Below, in pieces: positions 26,008-34,870 of a DNA stretch of 64,000 nt (position 1 is the first letter of the stretch; the number at the start of each line of letters is the position of its first letter). Under the pieces are notes generated by a model, which saw only the letters and a program-made list of their open reading frames with translations, was not told the origin of the DNA and made no database searches. The translations under genes were made by a program, and so were the position numbers. Source of the stretch: Novosphingobium sp. Fuku2-ISO-50 (GTDB lineage Bacteria > Pseudomonadota > Alphaproteobacteria > Sphingomonadales > Sphingomonadaceae); the NCBI RefSeq assembly GCF_001519055.1, contig NZ_KQ954287.1, positions 62,001 to 126,000 on the forward strand, written 5' to 3'.

Positions 26008-26053
26008 ATGACACAGCACGCTTTCCCGCACCTTTGAAGATCGGCGCAATTCG

Positions 26054-27367
26054 ATGACCCGCATCCTGATCGACGGGCGCAATCTGGGGCTCGAAAAGGG
26101 CACCGGGGTTGCGACCTATGCCCGCAACCTGTCGTATGAACTGCATGCCATGGGGCATGGAGTCGAAGTGCTTTACGGCAATGGCGCGGGGCCTTCGCGC
26201 AATGCCCTGATGCGCGAAATTGCCTTTTTCGATGCCAATCATGGCGATCGCGACCGCCTTGCCCAGGCGATCGAGGCGGTGCGCAGCCGGTTGATCGGGC
26301 CATTGGGCAAACATGCCTTTGACGTGCCGATCAGCGGCAAAGTGGTGTCGCGCACGTTCAGCGCGCGGCTCCCCTATTTTGACCGCATCGTCAATTCGCC
26401 CAACATTTTCGGCCGCAGCCACAATGCATTTCGCAGTTGGAAAATGCTGACCCGGCTGTCGATGGAAAACCGGCCCGACATCGCGCACTGGACCTATCCC
26501 TTGCCGATCCGGCTCAAAGGGCGGCCCAATGTCTATACCATGCACGATGTCGTGCCGCTGAAGCTGCCTTATACCACGCTCGACAACAAACGGTTCTATC
26601 TGCGCCTGATGAAGCGCATCGCAAGCATTGCCGATCATATCGTCACCGTGTCGGAATGTTCAAAGCGCGATCTGATCGAACTGGTCGGCATTCCCGAAGA
26701 ACGGATCACCAACACCTATCAATCGATCGACATCCCGGAAAAATTCCTTGCCAAGCCCGACGAGGACGTCGCGCGCGAAGTCGAAGGCGCGGTCGGGGTC
26801 GATTACAAGGGGTATTACCTGTTCTGGGGCTCGATCGAGCCGAAGAAGAATATCGGCCGGATGATCGAGGGCTATCTCGCCAGCAAAGTCGATGCGCCGC
26901 TGGTCATCGTCGGCGCGATGGCGTGGAAATCGGAAGAGGAACTGCGCCTGCTCAACGAGGAAAACATCGTTTTTCGCCGCACGGTGGAAAACGACGAATT
27001 CACCCGCAAGCGCGTGATGATCCTGCCCTATGCGCCCTTTTCGCTGCTGGTCAGCCTGATCCGGGGCGCGCGCGCGACGCTGTTTCCGTCGATCTACGAA
27101 GGGTTTGGCCTGCCCGTGCTCGAAGCCATGCTGCTCGGCACGCCGGTCATTTCGTCCAACACGTCGAGCCTGCCCGAAGTCGCCGCCGATGCCGCGATGC
27201 TGGTCGATCCTTATGACACCACCGCGATCGCGCGCGCGATCCGCGCGATGGACGCCGACCCGGCCTTGCGCGCCGACTATGCCGCGCGTGGGCGCATCCA
27301 GGCCACCAAATTCAGCCGCGAAGCCTATCGCGAACGGCTGGCGTCCGTCTATGCGAGGGTGTCATGA
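26054..27367 (+). CDS. Glycosyltransferase, GT4 family
   Basis: A 437-residue GT-B enzyme. The N-terminal domain starts ILIDGRNLGLEKGTGVATYARNL. The C-terminal nucleotide-sugar domain has FWGSIEPKKNIGRMIEGYL and the E-x7-E block SIYEGFGLPVLEAMLLGTPVISSNTSSLPEV. It adds a sugar, probably to the growing capsule chain in the cytoplasm; donor and linkage cannot be read from the sequence. It ends with an ATGA overlap to the sulfotransferase gene, which ties the two steps together. Confidence 0.9.
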   Translation: MTRILIDGRNLGLEKGTGVATYARNLSYELHAMGHGVEVLYGNGAGPSRNALMREIAFFDANHGDRDRLAQAIEAVRSRLIGPLGKHAFDVPISGKVVSRTFSARLPYFDRIVNSPNIFGRSHNAFRSWKMLTRLSMENRPDIAHWTYPLPIRLKGRPNVYTMHDVVPLKLPYTTLDNKRFYLRLMKRIASIADHIVTVSECSKRDLIELVGIPEERITNTYQSIDIPEKFLAKPDEDVAREVEGAVGVDYKGYYLFWGSIEPKKNIGRMIEGYLASKVDAPLVIVGAMAWKSEEELRLLNEENIVFRRTVENDEFTRKRVMILPYAPFSLLVSLIRGARATLFPSIYEGFGLPVLEAMLLGTPVISSNTSSLPEVAADAAMLVDPYDTTAIARAIRAMDADPALRADYAARGRIQATKFSREAYRERLASVYARVS

Positions 27368-28131
27368 TCCGCGCAAACGTGGACAGCACGATATTTCGGG
27401 CGCCGCGCGCCGCGCGCCTGCCCGAACATGATCGTTCGATGGTTCTGGCACAGGCCTTCGCTCGCCACGGGATTTCCCGCTGTGCGATCATGGCATCGAC
27501 GTTCCGTTCGGGCAGCAGCTACATCGCCAGGATCCTCGGCCGCAACGGGCTGAGCGGAATCGACATCGAACGCTTCAACAAGATCTGTCAGGCCCCGGAC
27601 CCGGCCGCCTATTGCGACGCGGTGGCCGAACCGTTTGCCGGGGCGCTGTTTACGGCCAAGCTGATGTGGCCCCATCGCAGCGGCCTTGGCCGCGCGCTGG
27701 GCCTGCCGCGCAGCCAATCGCACAAGCTGGCCGCCGCCTTTCCCGGCGCGACGTGGATCCATGTCGCCCGCCGCGACAAGTTTCGCCAGGCCATCAGCTT
27801 CTGGCGCGCCAAGGCGAGCGGTCGATGGCACGTCAGGGATGGCAGCGGCGAACCGGACATCGCCTATGATTTCGTGGCTATCGACCATTTTTGCCGCGTT
27901 CTCGCGCTACAGGATCGTCTGTGGGACGATTTCTTTGCAGGCGCGGGAATTGCCCCGATCCGGCTCTGTTACGAAGATGTCGCAGGCGATCCGGGCTTGC
28001 TGGCGCCAGTGCTTGCCGCGTTTGGCTTCACGCTCACCGAAACGCAGGTAAATCTGCAAAAACAATCCGATGCAGCGACCGAGCACCATCTCGACCGCTA
28101 CCTGACAGACCTCTACCGGCGCGGATTTTAG
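27364..28131 (+). CDS. Stf0-type sulfotransferase
   Basis: A 255-residue PAPS-dependent sulfotransferase of the Stf0 group. The 5'-phosphosulfate-binding loop is ASTFRSGSSYIARIL (residues 44-57). The block WIHVARRDKFRQAISFWRAK (131-150) with the following SGRWH is characteristic of the Stf0 family, whose known member sulfates trehalose. It would transfer sulfate to a sugar of the capsule or a glycolipid. It shares ATGA with the upstream glycosyltransferase and is in the kpsEMT operon. Confidence 0.85.
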   Translation: MIRANVDSTIFRAPRAARLPEHDRSMVLAQAFARHGISRCAIMASTFRSGSSYIARILGRNGLSGIDIERFNKICQAPDPAAYCDAVAEPFAGALFTAKLMWPHRSGLGRALGLPRSQSHKLAAAFPGATWIHVARRDKFRQAISFWRAKASGRWHVRDGSGEPDIAYDFVAIDHFCRVLALQDRLWDDFFAGAGIAPIRLCYEDVAGDPGLLAPVLAAFGFTLTETQVNLQKQSDAATEHHLDRYLTDLYRRGF

Positions 28132-28155
28132 AGCGTGCGGGACAAGAAAGGGCCC

Positions 28156-29334
28156 ATGATCATGCGGAACGTGTTGCGCCTGAGCGGCGCTGTGGCCGGC
28201 TTGGCGCTGGCTCTTGCCGGTGCCCCGGCGATAGCGCAGCCAACACCCGAAGCCATCGCCGCGCAGCCCCAGGGGCGCTTCGGCCCGGGCCAGGTCGATC
28301 TGGTCAGGGGTGTGCTGATCCGCGATGGGCGGCCCTGGCAGATGCGCGGGGTCGGCATTTCCGGCGTGGTGACCCCGGTGCGTCAGTTGAACCGCCCCTT
28401 CATCGGCATTCGCCTGCACGAGGCGCACGACGGTTTCGGACCGCAACTGCCGGGCAAAGTCCGTGCATTCGGCGCGGACACGGTGGTCATCAAGGTTTCG
28501 CAGCCGGGGCTCGATCCCGCGCACCCGATCCATGACCCGGCCTATCGCGACAGGGTGGTCAACGCGATCCGCCTGTTTCGCGCCAACGGGCTGACCGTGA
28601 TGATCTCGATGCAATGGCAGCCGGGATCGGGGTCACGGACCGAAACCGGCTTCCCCACGGCCAGCACGCAAAACGCCTGGACCGCCCTGCTCGCCGCGTT
28701 GCCGCAAGACGACGGCGGGCTGATGTTCGACTTGTTCAACGAACCTGTCGGCAACGGCGACGAACCCGGCCTGTGGCAGCAATGGAAAGAGGCGCACGAA
28801 CACGTCATCGCGGCGATTCGCAATGCCGGATTCCATCGTCAGGTGGTCATCGTCAGCGGGCTTCAGGCCGCGCACTGGCTGCGCGGCGCCCCGCCGATCG
28901 CCGATCCCGATGCCAAAGTGGTCTATGGCGTTCATCCCTATCTCAACGCCGCCAAAGTCGGATTCAGCAACCCGGCGAACTGGGATGTCTATTTCGGCCA
29001 GTTCTGCACCAGCCACCCCTGCATGGCGACCGAATGGGGATTGGCGGGCTATCCCGATGGCAAAGGCACCGGATGCCCCCCCAATGCGCCGGTCCTGAGC
29101 CGGCAACTGATCGAATACTTGTGGCGCCATCGCATGGGCGTGGCCGGCTGGTCATTCGATTATCCCGACACGCTGATGGTCGGCCCGGACCTGAGCCGAC
29201 CGACCGACTTTGCCCAATGGAACGGCCAATGCCCCGAAAAGACCGACAAGACCGCCGACGACAGTTTCGGCATCGCGCACCCGGCCTTCGGAATCGGTCG
29301 GCTGCTGTCGAGTTGGTTCCACAGTCATCCCTAG
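28156..29334 (+). CDS. Secreted glycoside hydrolase, GH5-like (cellulase family)
   Basis: A 392-residue protein with a Sec signal peptide ending about AIAQP (residues 1-28). The TIM-barrel glycosidase motifs are visible: FDLFNEP with Glu196 as acid/base, GVHPY (His260) and MATEWG with Glu293 as likely nucleophile. This is the clan A layout of GH5. Being the last gene of the kpsEMT operon, it may trim, release or limit the length of the capsule in the periplasm or outside. ATG at 28156 is preferred over GTG at 28135. Confidence 0.83.
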   Translation: MIMRNVLRLSGAVAGLALALAGAPAIAQPTPEAIAAQPQGRFGPGQVDLVRGVLIRDGRPWQMRGVGISGVVTPVRQLNRPFIGIRLHEAHDGFGPQLPGKVRAFGADTVVIKVSQPGLDPAHPIHDPAYRDRVVNAIRLFRANGLTVMISMQWQPGSGSRTETGFPTASTQNAWTALLAALPQDDGGLMFDLFNEPVGNGDEPGLWQQWKEAHEHVIAAIRNAGFHRQVVIVSGLQAAHWLRGAPPIADPDAKVVYGVHPYLNAAKVGFSNPANWDVYFGQFCTSHPCMATEWGLAGYPDGKGTGCPPNAPVLSRQLIEYLWRHRMGVAGWSFDYPDTLMVGPDLSRPTDFAQWNGQCPEKTDKTADDSFGIAHPAFGIGRLLSSWFHSHP

Positions 29335-29362
29335 ACAGCGACAAGTTTTTGCAGACCGGGGC

Positions 29363-29815
29363 CTAGCTCCCCTTGGGCTGCCAAAGTTCGATTTTGGTAC
29401 CGTCCGGGTCTTGTATCCAGGCGAACCGGCCGAAAGCGTCACCGTCGTCGCGCTTCAAGATAGGAACGCCGTGCGCAGTAAGTCGCGCAATCATAGCATC
29501 CATGTCATCGACTGCGAAGTTGATCATGAACTCCCGCGTTGAAGGGCTCATATAGTCGCTTGAGTCAGGAAAGGCCGTCCAGGATATTTTCGGAGGGTGG
29601 CCCGGAGCATCGAACGACAATGCCGCTCCACCCCAAGGTTTGACCTCAAGGCCGAGGACTTCTCGATACCACTTCGCGAGCGCCTTCGGGTCCTTGCTCC
29701 TGACGAAGACGCCGCCGACGCCGGTGATGTGACCTGCTTGCTCAGCCATGGCGTATCCCTGAGAAGTGAACGTGAGCGCCACCGCCACCCCGAAGCGTAT
29801 AAGTAGCTTGAGCAT
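29363..29815 (-). CDS. Glyoxalase/bleomycin-resistance (VOC) fold protein with signal peptide
   Basis: A 150-residue protein. VOC-fold motifs are VGGVFVRSKDPKALAKWYREVLGLEV and FAWIQDPDGTKIELWQPKG, with the metal-ligand-type Glu near the end. The start at 29815 is preceded by a strong AGGAGG and gives an N-terminal hydrophobic signal (MLKLLIRFGVAVALTFTSQG, then YAMAEQ). VOC proteins are usually cytoplasmic, so export is odd. A start at the internal MAEQ (29748) would remove the signal, but has no comparable ribosome-binding site. Confidence 0.78.
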   Translation of the reverse strand: MLKLLIRFGVAVALTFTSQGYAMAEQAGHITGVGGVFVRSKDPKALAKWYREVLGLEVKPWGGAALSFDAPGHPPKISWTAFPDSSDYMSPSTREFMINFAVDDMDAMIARLTAHGVPILKRDDGDAFGRFAWIQDPDGTKIELWQPKGS

Positions 29816-30198
29816 GACCCATCCTCCTGTTCCCTCCCCTGTCGGCAAGTCTTTCAATCAACAGCGTAGGCCAGATTACGGGGCGCAAGGTGCACGAAAA
29901 CCCGGCCGTCTACAACTTCCGCTTTCCACCACTTTGCGCCCTTCCGTGGCCAATGGCCCGTGCAGTGGCGGCAAAGGCAGGTAACGCCTAATTGCGGACA
30001 CACCCTTCGTCATTCCAGCGAAGGCTGGAATCCAGTTGCGACGCCTCGAATAGACACAACGTATTCCATAATCAGTACCGTAGCCCCCGTCACTGGATTC
30101 CAGCTTTCGCTGGAATGACGAAGCGACGTGTTGGCGACGACAGCTAACCTCCAATTTCCGCCGTTTGATCGAGCGATGAATTGTTCACGCAGCCTCGT
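29816..30198. other. Gene-free stretch with a REP-type palindrome
   Basis: No gene is supported between the VOC gene and the sulfotransferase. The only clear structure is the paired palindrome at 30005-30123. Confidence 0.7.
30005..30123. repeat. REP-like inverted pair (32-bp arms)
   Basis: The arms at 30005-30036 and 30092-30123 are inverted copies with one mismatch in 32 bases. Each arm itself folds as ATTCCAGC-GAAG-GCTGGAAT (the right arm has one G-U or mismatch). The layout matches paired REP elements mobilised by REP-associated tyrosine transposases. Confidence 0.9.
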
Positions 30199-31233
30199 TC
30201 ACGAGGCCTGCGCGCCCGGCCCCTGCAACAGATTGGCCACAACGCCGACCATGCGCACAAGCGCGTCTTGCGCCAGATCGGCGCGCCGGGCGGGGGTTTG
30301 TGGATACATCGAAAAATCATCGTCGAAAAAGGGGTACGGCAATTCGAAATTCCGGGCCAGCCGGGCATTGCCCAGAGCATACCTCTCGTAAAACGCCCTC
30401 GCCTCTGCCGCGCTGACGAACTGGCCCGACACGCCGCCGTCGGCGACCTGCAACAGCTTGAGCAAGCGCTTGCCCGACGCCTTTTCCTTCAGCACGTCGG
30501 AATGTCCGTTCATCGCTTCCAGAATGGTCTGGCTGACGAGATCGAGGCTGACATTCTCTCGCCGCGCCGGGGGCTGCCAGTCGACAGGAAGCACGATCCC
30601 GGCGGCCCGGCAAAAGGCCCCGATCGCATCGAAACCCTGCGCCGCAGCAGCCTCGGGATAATGCACGATCCGGATGGCGCCCGTGCCAAAAACCTCGGCC
30701 CAGGGCTCGATCACCCCGGCATAGTCGTAATAGGCCGCCTGATCGGGAGCAGGAAACACCGAAGGCGGCAGCCCCCCGTTGATCAGCAGCGAATAATAGC
30801 GGCTTACCGCCAGGCGATCCTGCCGCCGCAGGAACACGATCACCCGAATGCGGGTGCAGATTTCCGACATCAGGTCATGAACCCGCCGCACATCGTCAAG
30901 CGAGGTCAGGCGCGACAGATCTTCGGACGAAATCAGGTAGCGGTGCGCATCGGTGCGCTCGATTTCGGCCAGGACATGCCCCCGCGTCCGCGCGCGAAAC
31001 GCCTGATGGCTCTCGGGCCCGTCAATCCCCGCCGAAGTAACCGCAATATCGCGCGATCCATCCGCCATGGCATAGGCCGCGAGCAGCTTGTGATTGTACC
31101 AGCCAAGGCAGCCCGAGGCGAACATCCCCTGACTGCGCAAGAGCGCCTTTTGATCATCGAGGAACATCTGGATGCTGGTCGAGCCGGTCTTTTCCAGCCC
31201 GATGTGGAGAATGATTTCGGAAATCTTGCCCAT
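30199..31233 (-). CDS. Sulfotransferase family protein (capsule-associated)
   Basis: A 344-residue protein starting IILHIGLEKTGSTSIQMFL, whose KTGSTS (residues 15-20) is the PAPS-binding loop seen in sulfotransferases of polysaccharide clusters. The second PAPS contact region IRVIVFLRRQDRLAVSRYYSLL is present. It is distinct from the Stf0 protein at 27364. It is the last gene of a four-gene minus-strand unit with a bifunctional glycosyltransferase. AAGGG precedes the ATG. Confidence 0.82.
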   Translation of the reverse strand: MGKISEIILHIGLEKTGSTSIQMFLDDQKALLRSQGMFASGCLGWYNHKLLAAYAMADGSRDIAVTSAGIDGPESHQAFRARTRGHVLAEIERTDAHRYLISSEDLSRLTSLDDVRRVHDLMSEICTRIRVIVFLRRQDRLAVSRYYSLLINGGLPPSVFPAPDQAAYYDYAGVIEPWAEVFGTGAIRIVHYPEAAAAQGFDAIGAFCRAAGIVLPVDWQPPARRENVSLDLVSQTILEAMNGHSDVLKEKASGKRLLKLLQVADGGVSGQFVSAAEARAFYERYALGNARLARNFELPYPFFDDDFSMYPQTPARRADLAQDALVRMVGVVANLLQGPGAQAS

Positions 31234-31252
31234 TGATCAGACCCTTGCGCCG

Positions 31253-31678
31253 TCAGACTGCATCGACCACGCCACCGATCCGATAGCGAAAGGCGCCATC
31301 GAGGTCCGTTGCCGCAAGCGCATGGCGACGCACGAACAGGCCATGCACTTCCTCGGCAAGATCGGTGCGGGCGACATCTTCGGCGATCAGCAGGCGCAAG
31401 GCATCGTTCAGCCCCCGATCGATCTCGACCAGCGGCGCCGATACTGCAAAGCCGGGCGCGCGCCGGGTCAGCGGTCGTCCGATCTGCGCGGCCTGTGCGT
31501 CAAGCGCGGCAGCGATCGCGGGCTCGTCGGCCAACACGCCTTGCCGCAGCACCAGCCAAGGCAACACTTCCGCCGGTTCGCCAAGCACCGGGGCCAGCGC
31601 CCGCGCGGCGTCGGCATCGAAAGCACGACCCGTCATCAATTCGACCACATCACCCAGCCAGTTCGCATCGATCGTCAT
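31253..31678 (-). CDS. Hypothetical protein in the glycosyltransferase operon
   Basis: A 141-residue soluble protein, helical, with no motif I recognise. It starts MTIDANWLGDVVELMTGRAF and its ATG overlaps the stop of the upstream two-domain glycosyltransferase (ATGA). A sulfotransferase follows 19 bases later. The tight coupling suggests an accessory role in sugar transfer or sulfation. Confidence 0.65.
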   Translation of the reverse strand: MTIDANWLGDVVELMTGRAFDADAARALAPVLGEPAEVLPWLVLRQGVLADEPAIAAALDAQAAQIGRPLTRRAPGFAVSAPLVEIDRGLNDALRLLIAEDVARTDLAEEVHGLFVRRHALAATDLDGAFRYRIGGVVDAV

Positions 31679-33963
31679 GCCACGGCCCTTTCGCACTCGG
31701 CGCCCACGGCCTGTTCGGCACGCGGCGCAGCCTTGCCCGCTATGACGCTTGCGTAAAACGCCTCCAGCCCGGCGATCATCGCCGCAATGCTGTAATGCTC
31801 CTGCCAGGCGGCGCGGGCGCGTTGGCCACGACGCCGCAATTCAAGCCGATCGCCGTCGAGCGCCTCGATCTCGGCGACGATCGCGCGCGCCACATCGTCG
31901 CCATCGGCAAAGGCGCGCGCGCCATGGTCTTCCCGCGCGATTTCGCCCAGACCGCCCGCATCGAGCGCCAGAACCGGACGCCCCGCCGCCATGGCCTCGA
32001 TCGCGACAAGCCCGAACGATTCAAACCGGCTCGGCATCAGCGCCAGATCGGCGGCGACATAGGCGTCATCCAGCGCCGCGCGATCGAGCAGCCCCATGAA
32101 CCGGACCTGGGGATGCGCCGCGATCGCTTCGGCCCCGACCGAGGCGAGCGTCGCGCGGGCATCCTCATCGAGTTCGCCTCCGGCAAACCAGACCTCGACA
32201 TCGCTTTCATCGATCAATCCGCGCGCCACCCGCGCGGCGATGTCAAACCCCTTGCGCGGTTCGAACCGTCCGACGAACAAGACCCGCAACGGCGCCCCGG
32301 TCAGCGCCTGATTTTCGCGGGCGCAGGCTTCGAATTCGCGCGTTGTCAGCGGATCGGGCGTCCCATGCGGCACGACCCGCGCGCGCGGCCCGACATCGAG
32401 GCCGTAAGTGACCGCAATTTCGTCGATGATCGCATGGCTGTTGGCCAGCAACCACGGCGCCCGTTCGAGCAGCGCCTTTTCGGCGGCGATCACCGGCTCG
32501 ACATGGCGCGCGCCCAGCAACGGGCGCTCCTGCCATTCCGGCTTGAACGGCCGCGCCATGGCATACGTGGTATGCAAACTGACCACCGTGGTCAGATCCG
32601 GATCATCGAGCAGCGGCAGCCCTTCGAGATCCCAGATCGGAAACGAAAACAGATCGACGCCAAACGATTTGAGAAACCGCGCCTCGCGCCAGACGCGCAT
32701 CGCCCAGGCGCCCAGCCCGGCGGGCAGGCCATAGCGTTCCTGCGCTGCCGGGGCGAGGTCCGCATCGGGCAGCAGCCGATGCACCCACAGCCCATCGCAA
32801 AAGACCACGCTTTCCGCCGCGTCCGCAGTCGCTGCGGCGGCGGCCTTGGTCAGGACATGGACTTTGTGCCCGCGCGCGATGAGCCCTTTGGCGACAAGCT
32901 GGGTCCAGCGCGCGATCCCGCTGTCATTATCGGGCGGCCAGCCCTGGCTGATCAGCGCGATCCGCCGCCCCGGCGCCGCCGCAAAGCGCACAAACGGCCC
33001 CGGCGCGCCGGTTGCCACCGTGGCGAGGTCTCCGCCCGGCCTGGCACCGCCCGCCATCGCCAGCCGCTGTCCTTCGGCAAGGCCGCGCACCAGATCTTCG
33101 TCAAGCGCGTGATGGTGCGCCGCATCGATCACCCCGTCGCGTTCGAACCGCGCGTTGACCGCCAGCAGATCGCGCCGAAAGACATCGAGCGCTTCGCCCG
33201 CCGCGACAAGATCGGCTGCACCGCCATGGCGCGTGATGAAATAGCCGCGCGACACCGCCGAGGGATAGAGCGTGCGCGCGACGCGATTGCCCGAGCGGAT
33301 GTGGCTCGGCGCGAACTGATGCCACACGAGCGCATCAGGCTCGAAATGCACCTGCCATCCCGCATCGACCAGCCGCAAACAGACATCTGTCTCGTCGAGC
33401 AAATAGGCAAAGACATGATCGAACCCGCCCACTTCGCGCAAGGCGCTGGCGCGAAACGAGGAATTGGTGCCCAAAAGGCTGGGGTAAAATGGTGTGCCGG
33501 GGCGGTTCAGCGGGCGTTCGTCAAAATAGTCGCTGACATGATGCGCATTGCCGAAACGATCGCACAAAGTCTTGCGCATTTGCCAGCGGGTGCCGGTGTT
33601 ATCGACGGTAAAGCCGCCGACCGCGCCGACGGCGGCATCGTCATAGCGCGCGACCAGCCGCCGCAACCATTGCGGATGCGGCACCGCGTCATCGTCGATA
33701 AAGGCGATGATGTCGCCTGCCGCCGCCGCAATGCCGACATTGCGCGATACCGACAGATTGGCCTGATCGCATGTCAGCGCCTTGATCGCCCCGCCCCAGC
33801 GCGCGATCACTTCGGCACTGTTGTCGGTCGACGGGCCATTGACGACAATGACTTCAAACGCGGGATAATCGAGCCCGGCCAGCCCGCGCAGCGCATCATC
33901 GAGCCACGGCCCACGGTTGTAGGTATTGACGACGATTGAAACGGTGGGAAACGATACAGGCAT
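31675..33963 (-). CDS. Two-domain glycosyltransferase (GT2 + GT4)
   Basis: A 762-residue protein with two transferase domains. The N-terminal GT2 domain (about residues 1-300) has VSIVVNTYNRGPWLDDALRG, the FIDDDAVPHPQWL DxD site and the acceptor-site ETD (LLDETDVCLRLVDAGW). After a linker, a GT4 domain (about 345-745) has SQGWPPDNDSGIARW, VLFVGRFEPRKGFDIAARV and PSRFESFGLVAIEAMAAGRPV. The fusion suggests two successive sugars are added by one polypeptide. It follows the TPR-like gene by 6 bases. Confidence 0.9.
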   Translation of the reverse strand: MPVSFPTVSIVVNTYNRGPWLDDALRGLAGLDYPAFEVIVVNGPSTDNSAEVIARWGGAIKALTCDQANLSVSRNVGIAAAAGDIIAFIDDDAVPHPQWLRRLVARYDDAAVGAVGGFTVDNTGTRWQMRKTLCDRFGNAHHVSDYFDERPLNRPGTPFYPSLLGTNSSFRASALREVGGFDHVFAYLLDETDVCLRLVDAGWQVHFEPDALVWHQFAPSHIRSGNRVARTLYPSAVSRGYFITRHGGAADLVAAGEALDVFRRDLLAVNARFERDGVIDAAHHHALDEDLVRGLAEGQRLAMAGGARPGGDLATVATGAPGPFVRFAAAPGRRIALISQGWPPDNDSGIARWTQLVAKGLIARGHKVHVLTKAAAAATADAAESVVFCDGLWVHRLLPDADLAPAAQERYGLPAGLGAWAMRVWREARFLKSFGVDLFSFPIWDLEGLPLLDDPDLTTVVSLHTTYAMARPFKPEWQERPLLGARHVEPVIAAEKALLERAPWLLANSHAIIDEIAVTYGLDVGPRARVVPHGTPDPLTTREFEACARENQALTGAPLRVLFVGRFEPRKGFDIAARVARGLIDESDVEVWFAGGELDEDARATLASVGAEAIAAHPQVRFMGLLDRAALDDAYVAADLALMPSRFESFGLVAIEAMAAGRPVLALDAGGLGEIAREDHGARAFADGDDVARAIVAEIEALDGDRLELRRRGQRARAAWQEHYSIAAMIAGLEAFYASVIAGKAAPRAEQAVGAECERAVA

Positions 33964-33969
33964 AAACGA

Positions 33970-34716
33970 TCAACCCCGCAGGATGTCGAGAAACGCGCGG
34001 TTCGACCGGGCAAATTCGGGCATGGCGATCATCCGCATCAGCACTGCGCGATTGTCGCGCGCCTCGCGCAGCAAAGTCAGCCCCAGCTCTTCGCCCGCCA
34101 GCCCCGGCACCCGCGCCAGACGACCGAGCACGCGGATGTCATGGATCGTCGGCGGCGCCAGCAGCGGCGGCACGTCGAGATCGATCGTTCCCTGACGGAC
34201 GAATGCGACCCCGTTGCGCTGCGCAACAAACACCAGATGTTCATCGACCATCTCGCCCGGCGCGCCCAGCGCCACTGCGCTGCGATACCAGACTTCCGCC
34301 TTGGGATAGAGGCCCTGCTCCTTGATCGCATGGGCATATTGGATGCAATAGCCCCAGTGCAGCGGAAACAGATGCAACGCCTGGCCATATTCGTGCTCTG
34401 CCGTGACCCAGTCGCCGCGATCGCGCGCCGCATCGGCCTGCCCCACCGCATCGCGAAACCGTTCATCGCCAAAGGCTTCATCGAGCGCCCGGGCGATCTG
34501 CGCCGTCCGCGTCACCCGGGGCCGCGCCGCAAGGTCAAAGCGGCTGCGCGGTGGCGAAGCGCGCACGACCGGCCGCGCAGCGGCTGCGACCGGGGCGCCG
34601 CCGACGGATCGTTCCGGCGTGAAATCGGGGATCTCCGTTTCGAACTGCGCCGACCCGTCCCATGCGCCTTCGCCGGGATCGAAGATGCTGATTGCCTCAC
34701 TTGCCTCGGCGCTCAT
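33970..34716 (-). CDS. TPR-like protein, first gene of the glycosyltransferase operon
   Basis: A 248-residue soluble protein. The N-terminal 60 residues are low complexity; the centre (AVGQADAARDRGDWVTAEHEYGQALHLFPLHWGYCIQYAHAIKEQGLYPKAEVWYRSAVALG) has the length and A/G/Y/A-P spacing of two tetratricopeptide repeats. The C-terminal part is helical. No enzyme motif is seen. It precedes the GT2-GT4 gene and could be a scaffold for the polymer-building proteins. Confidence 0.68.
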   Translation of the reverse strand: MSAEASEAISIFDPGEGAWDGSAQFETEIPDFTPERSVGGAPVAAAARPVVRASPPRSRFDLAARPRVTRTAQIARALDEAFGDERFRDAVGQADAARDRGDWVTAEHEYGQALHLFPLHWGYCIQYAHAIKEQGLYPKAEVWYRSAVALGAPGEMVDEHLVFVAQRNGVAFVRQGTIDLDVPPLLAPPTIHDIRVLGRLARVPGLAGEELGLTLLREARDNRAVLMRMIAMPEFARSNRAFLDILRG

Positions 34717-34870
34717 CGAACCGTCACTCCTGCCGTCGTCGCCCTTGCTGTCGGGACCAGATGGCTACGCAAAACCACGTGGATTGGTAGCGCGTCATGA
34801 TCCGGTTTCGATCAAAGACAGGCCGTCGGGGACGTGCCTGCGAGCCGGGTCCGTGATACCTGCCGGGTCC

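Noticed and set aside
31309..33939. An 876-codon open frame on the plus strand opposite the GT2-GT4 gene
   Set aside because: Same reasoning: low-complexity basic composition, no motif, and full overlap with a gene that has clear glycosyltransferase motifs.
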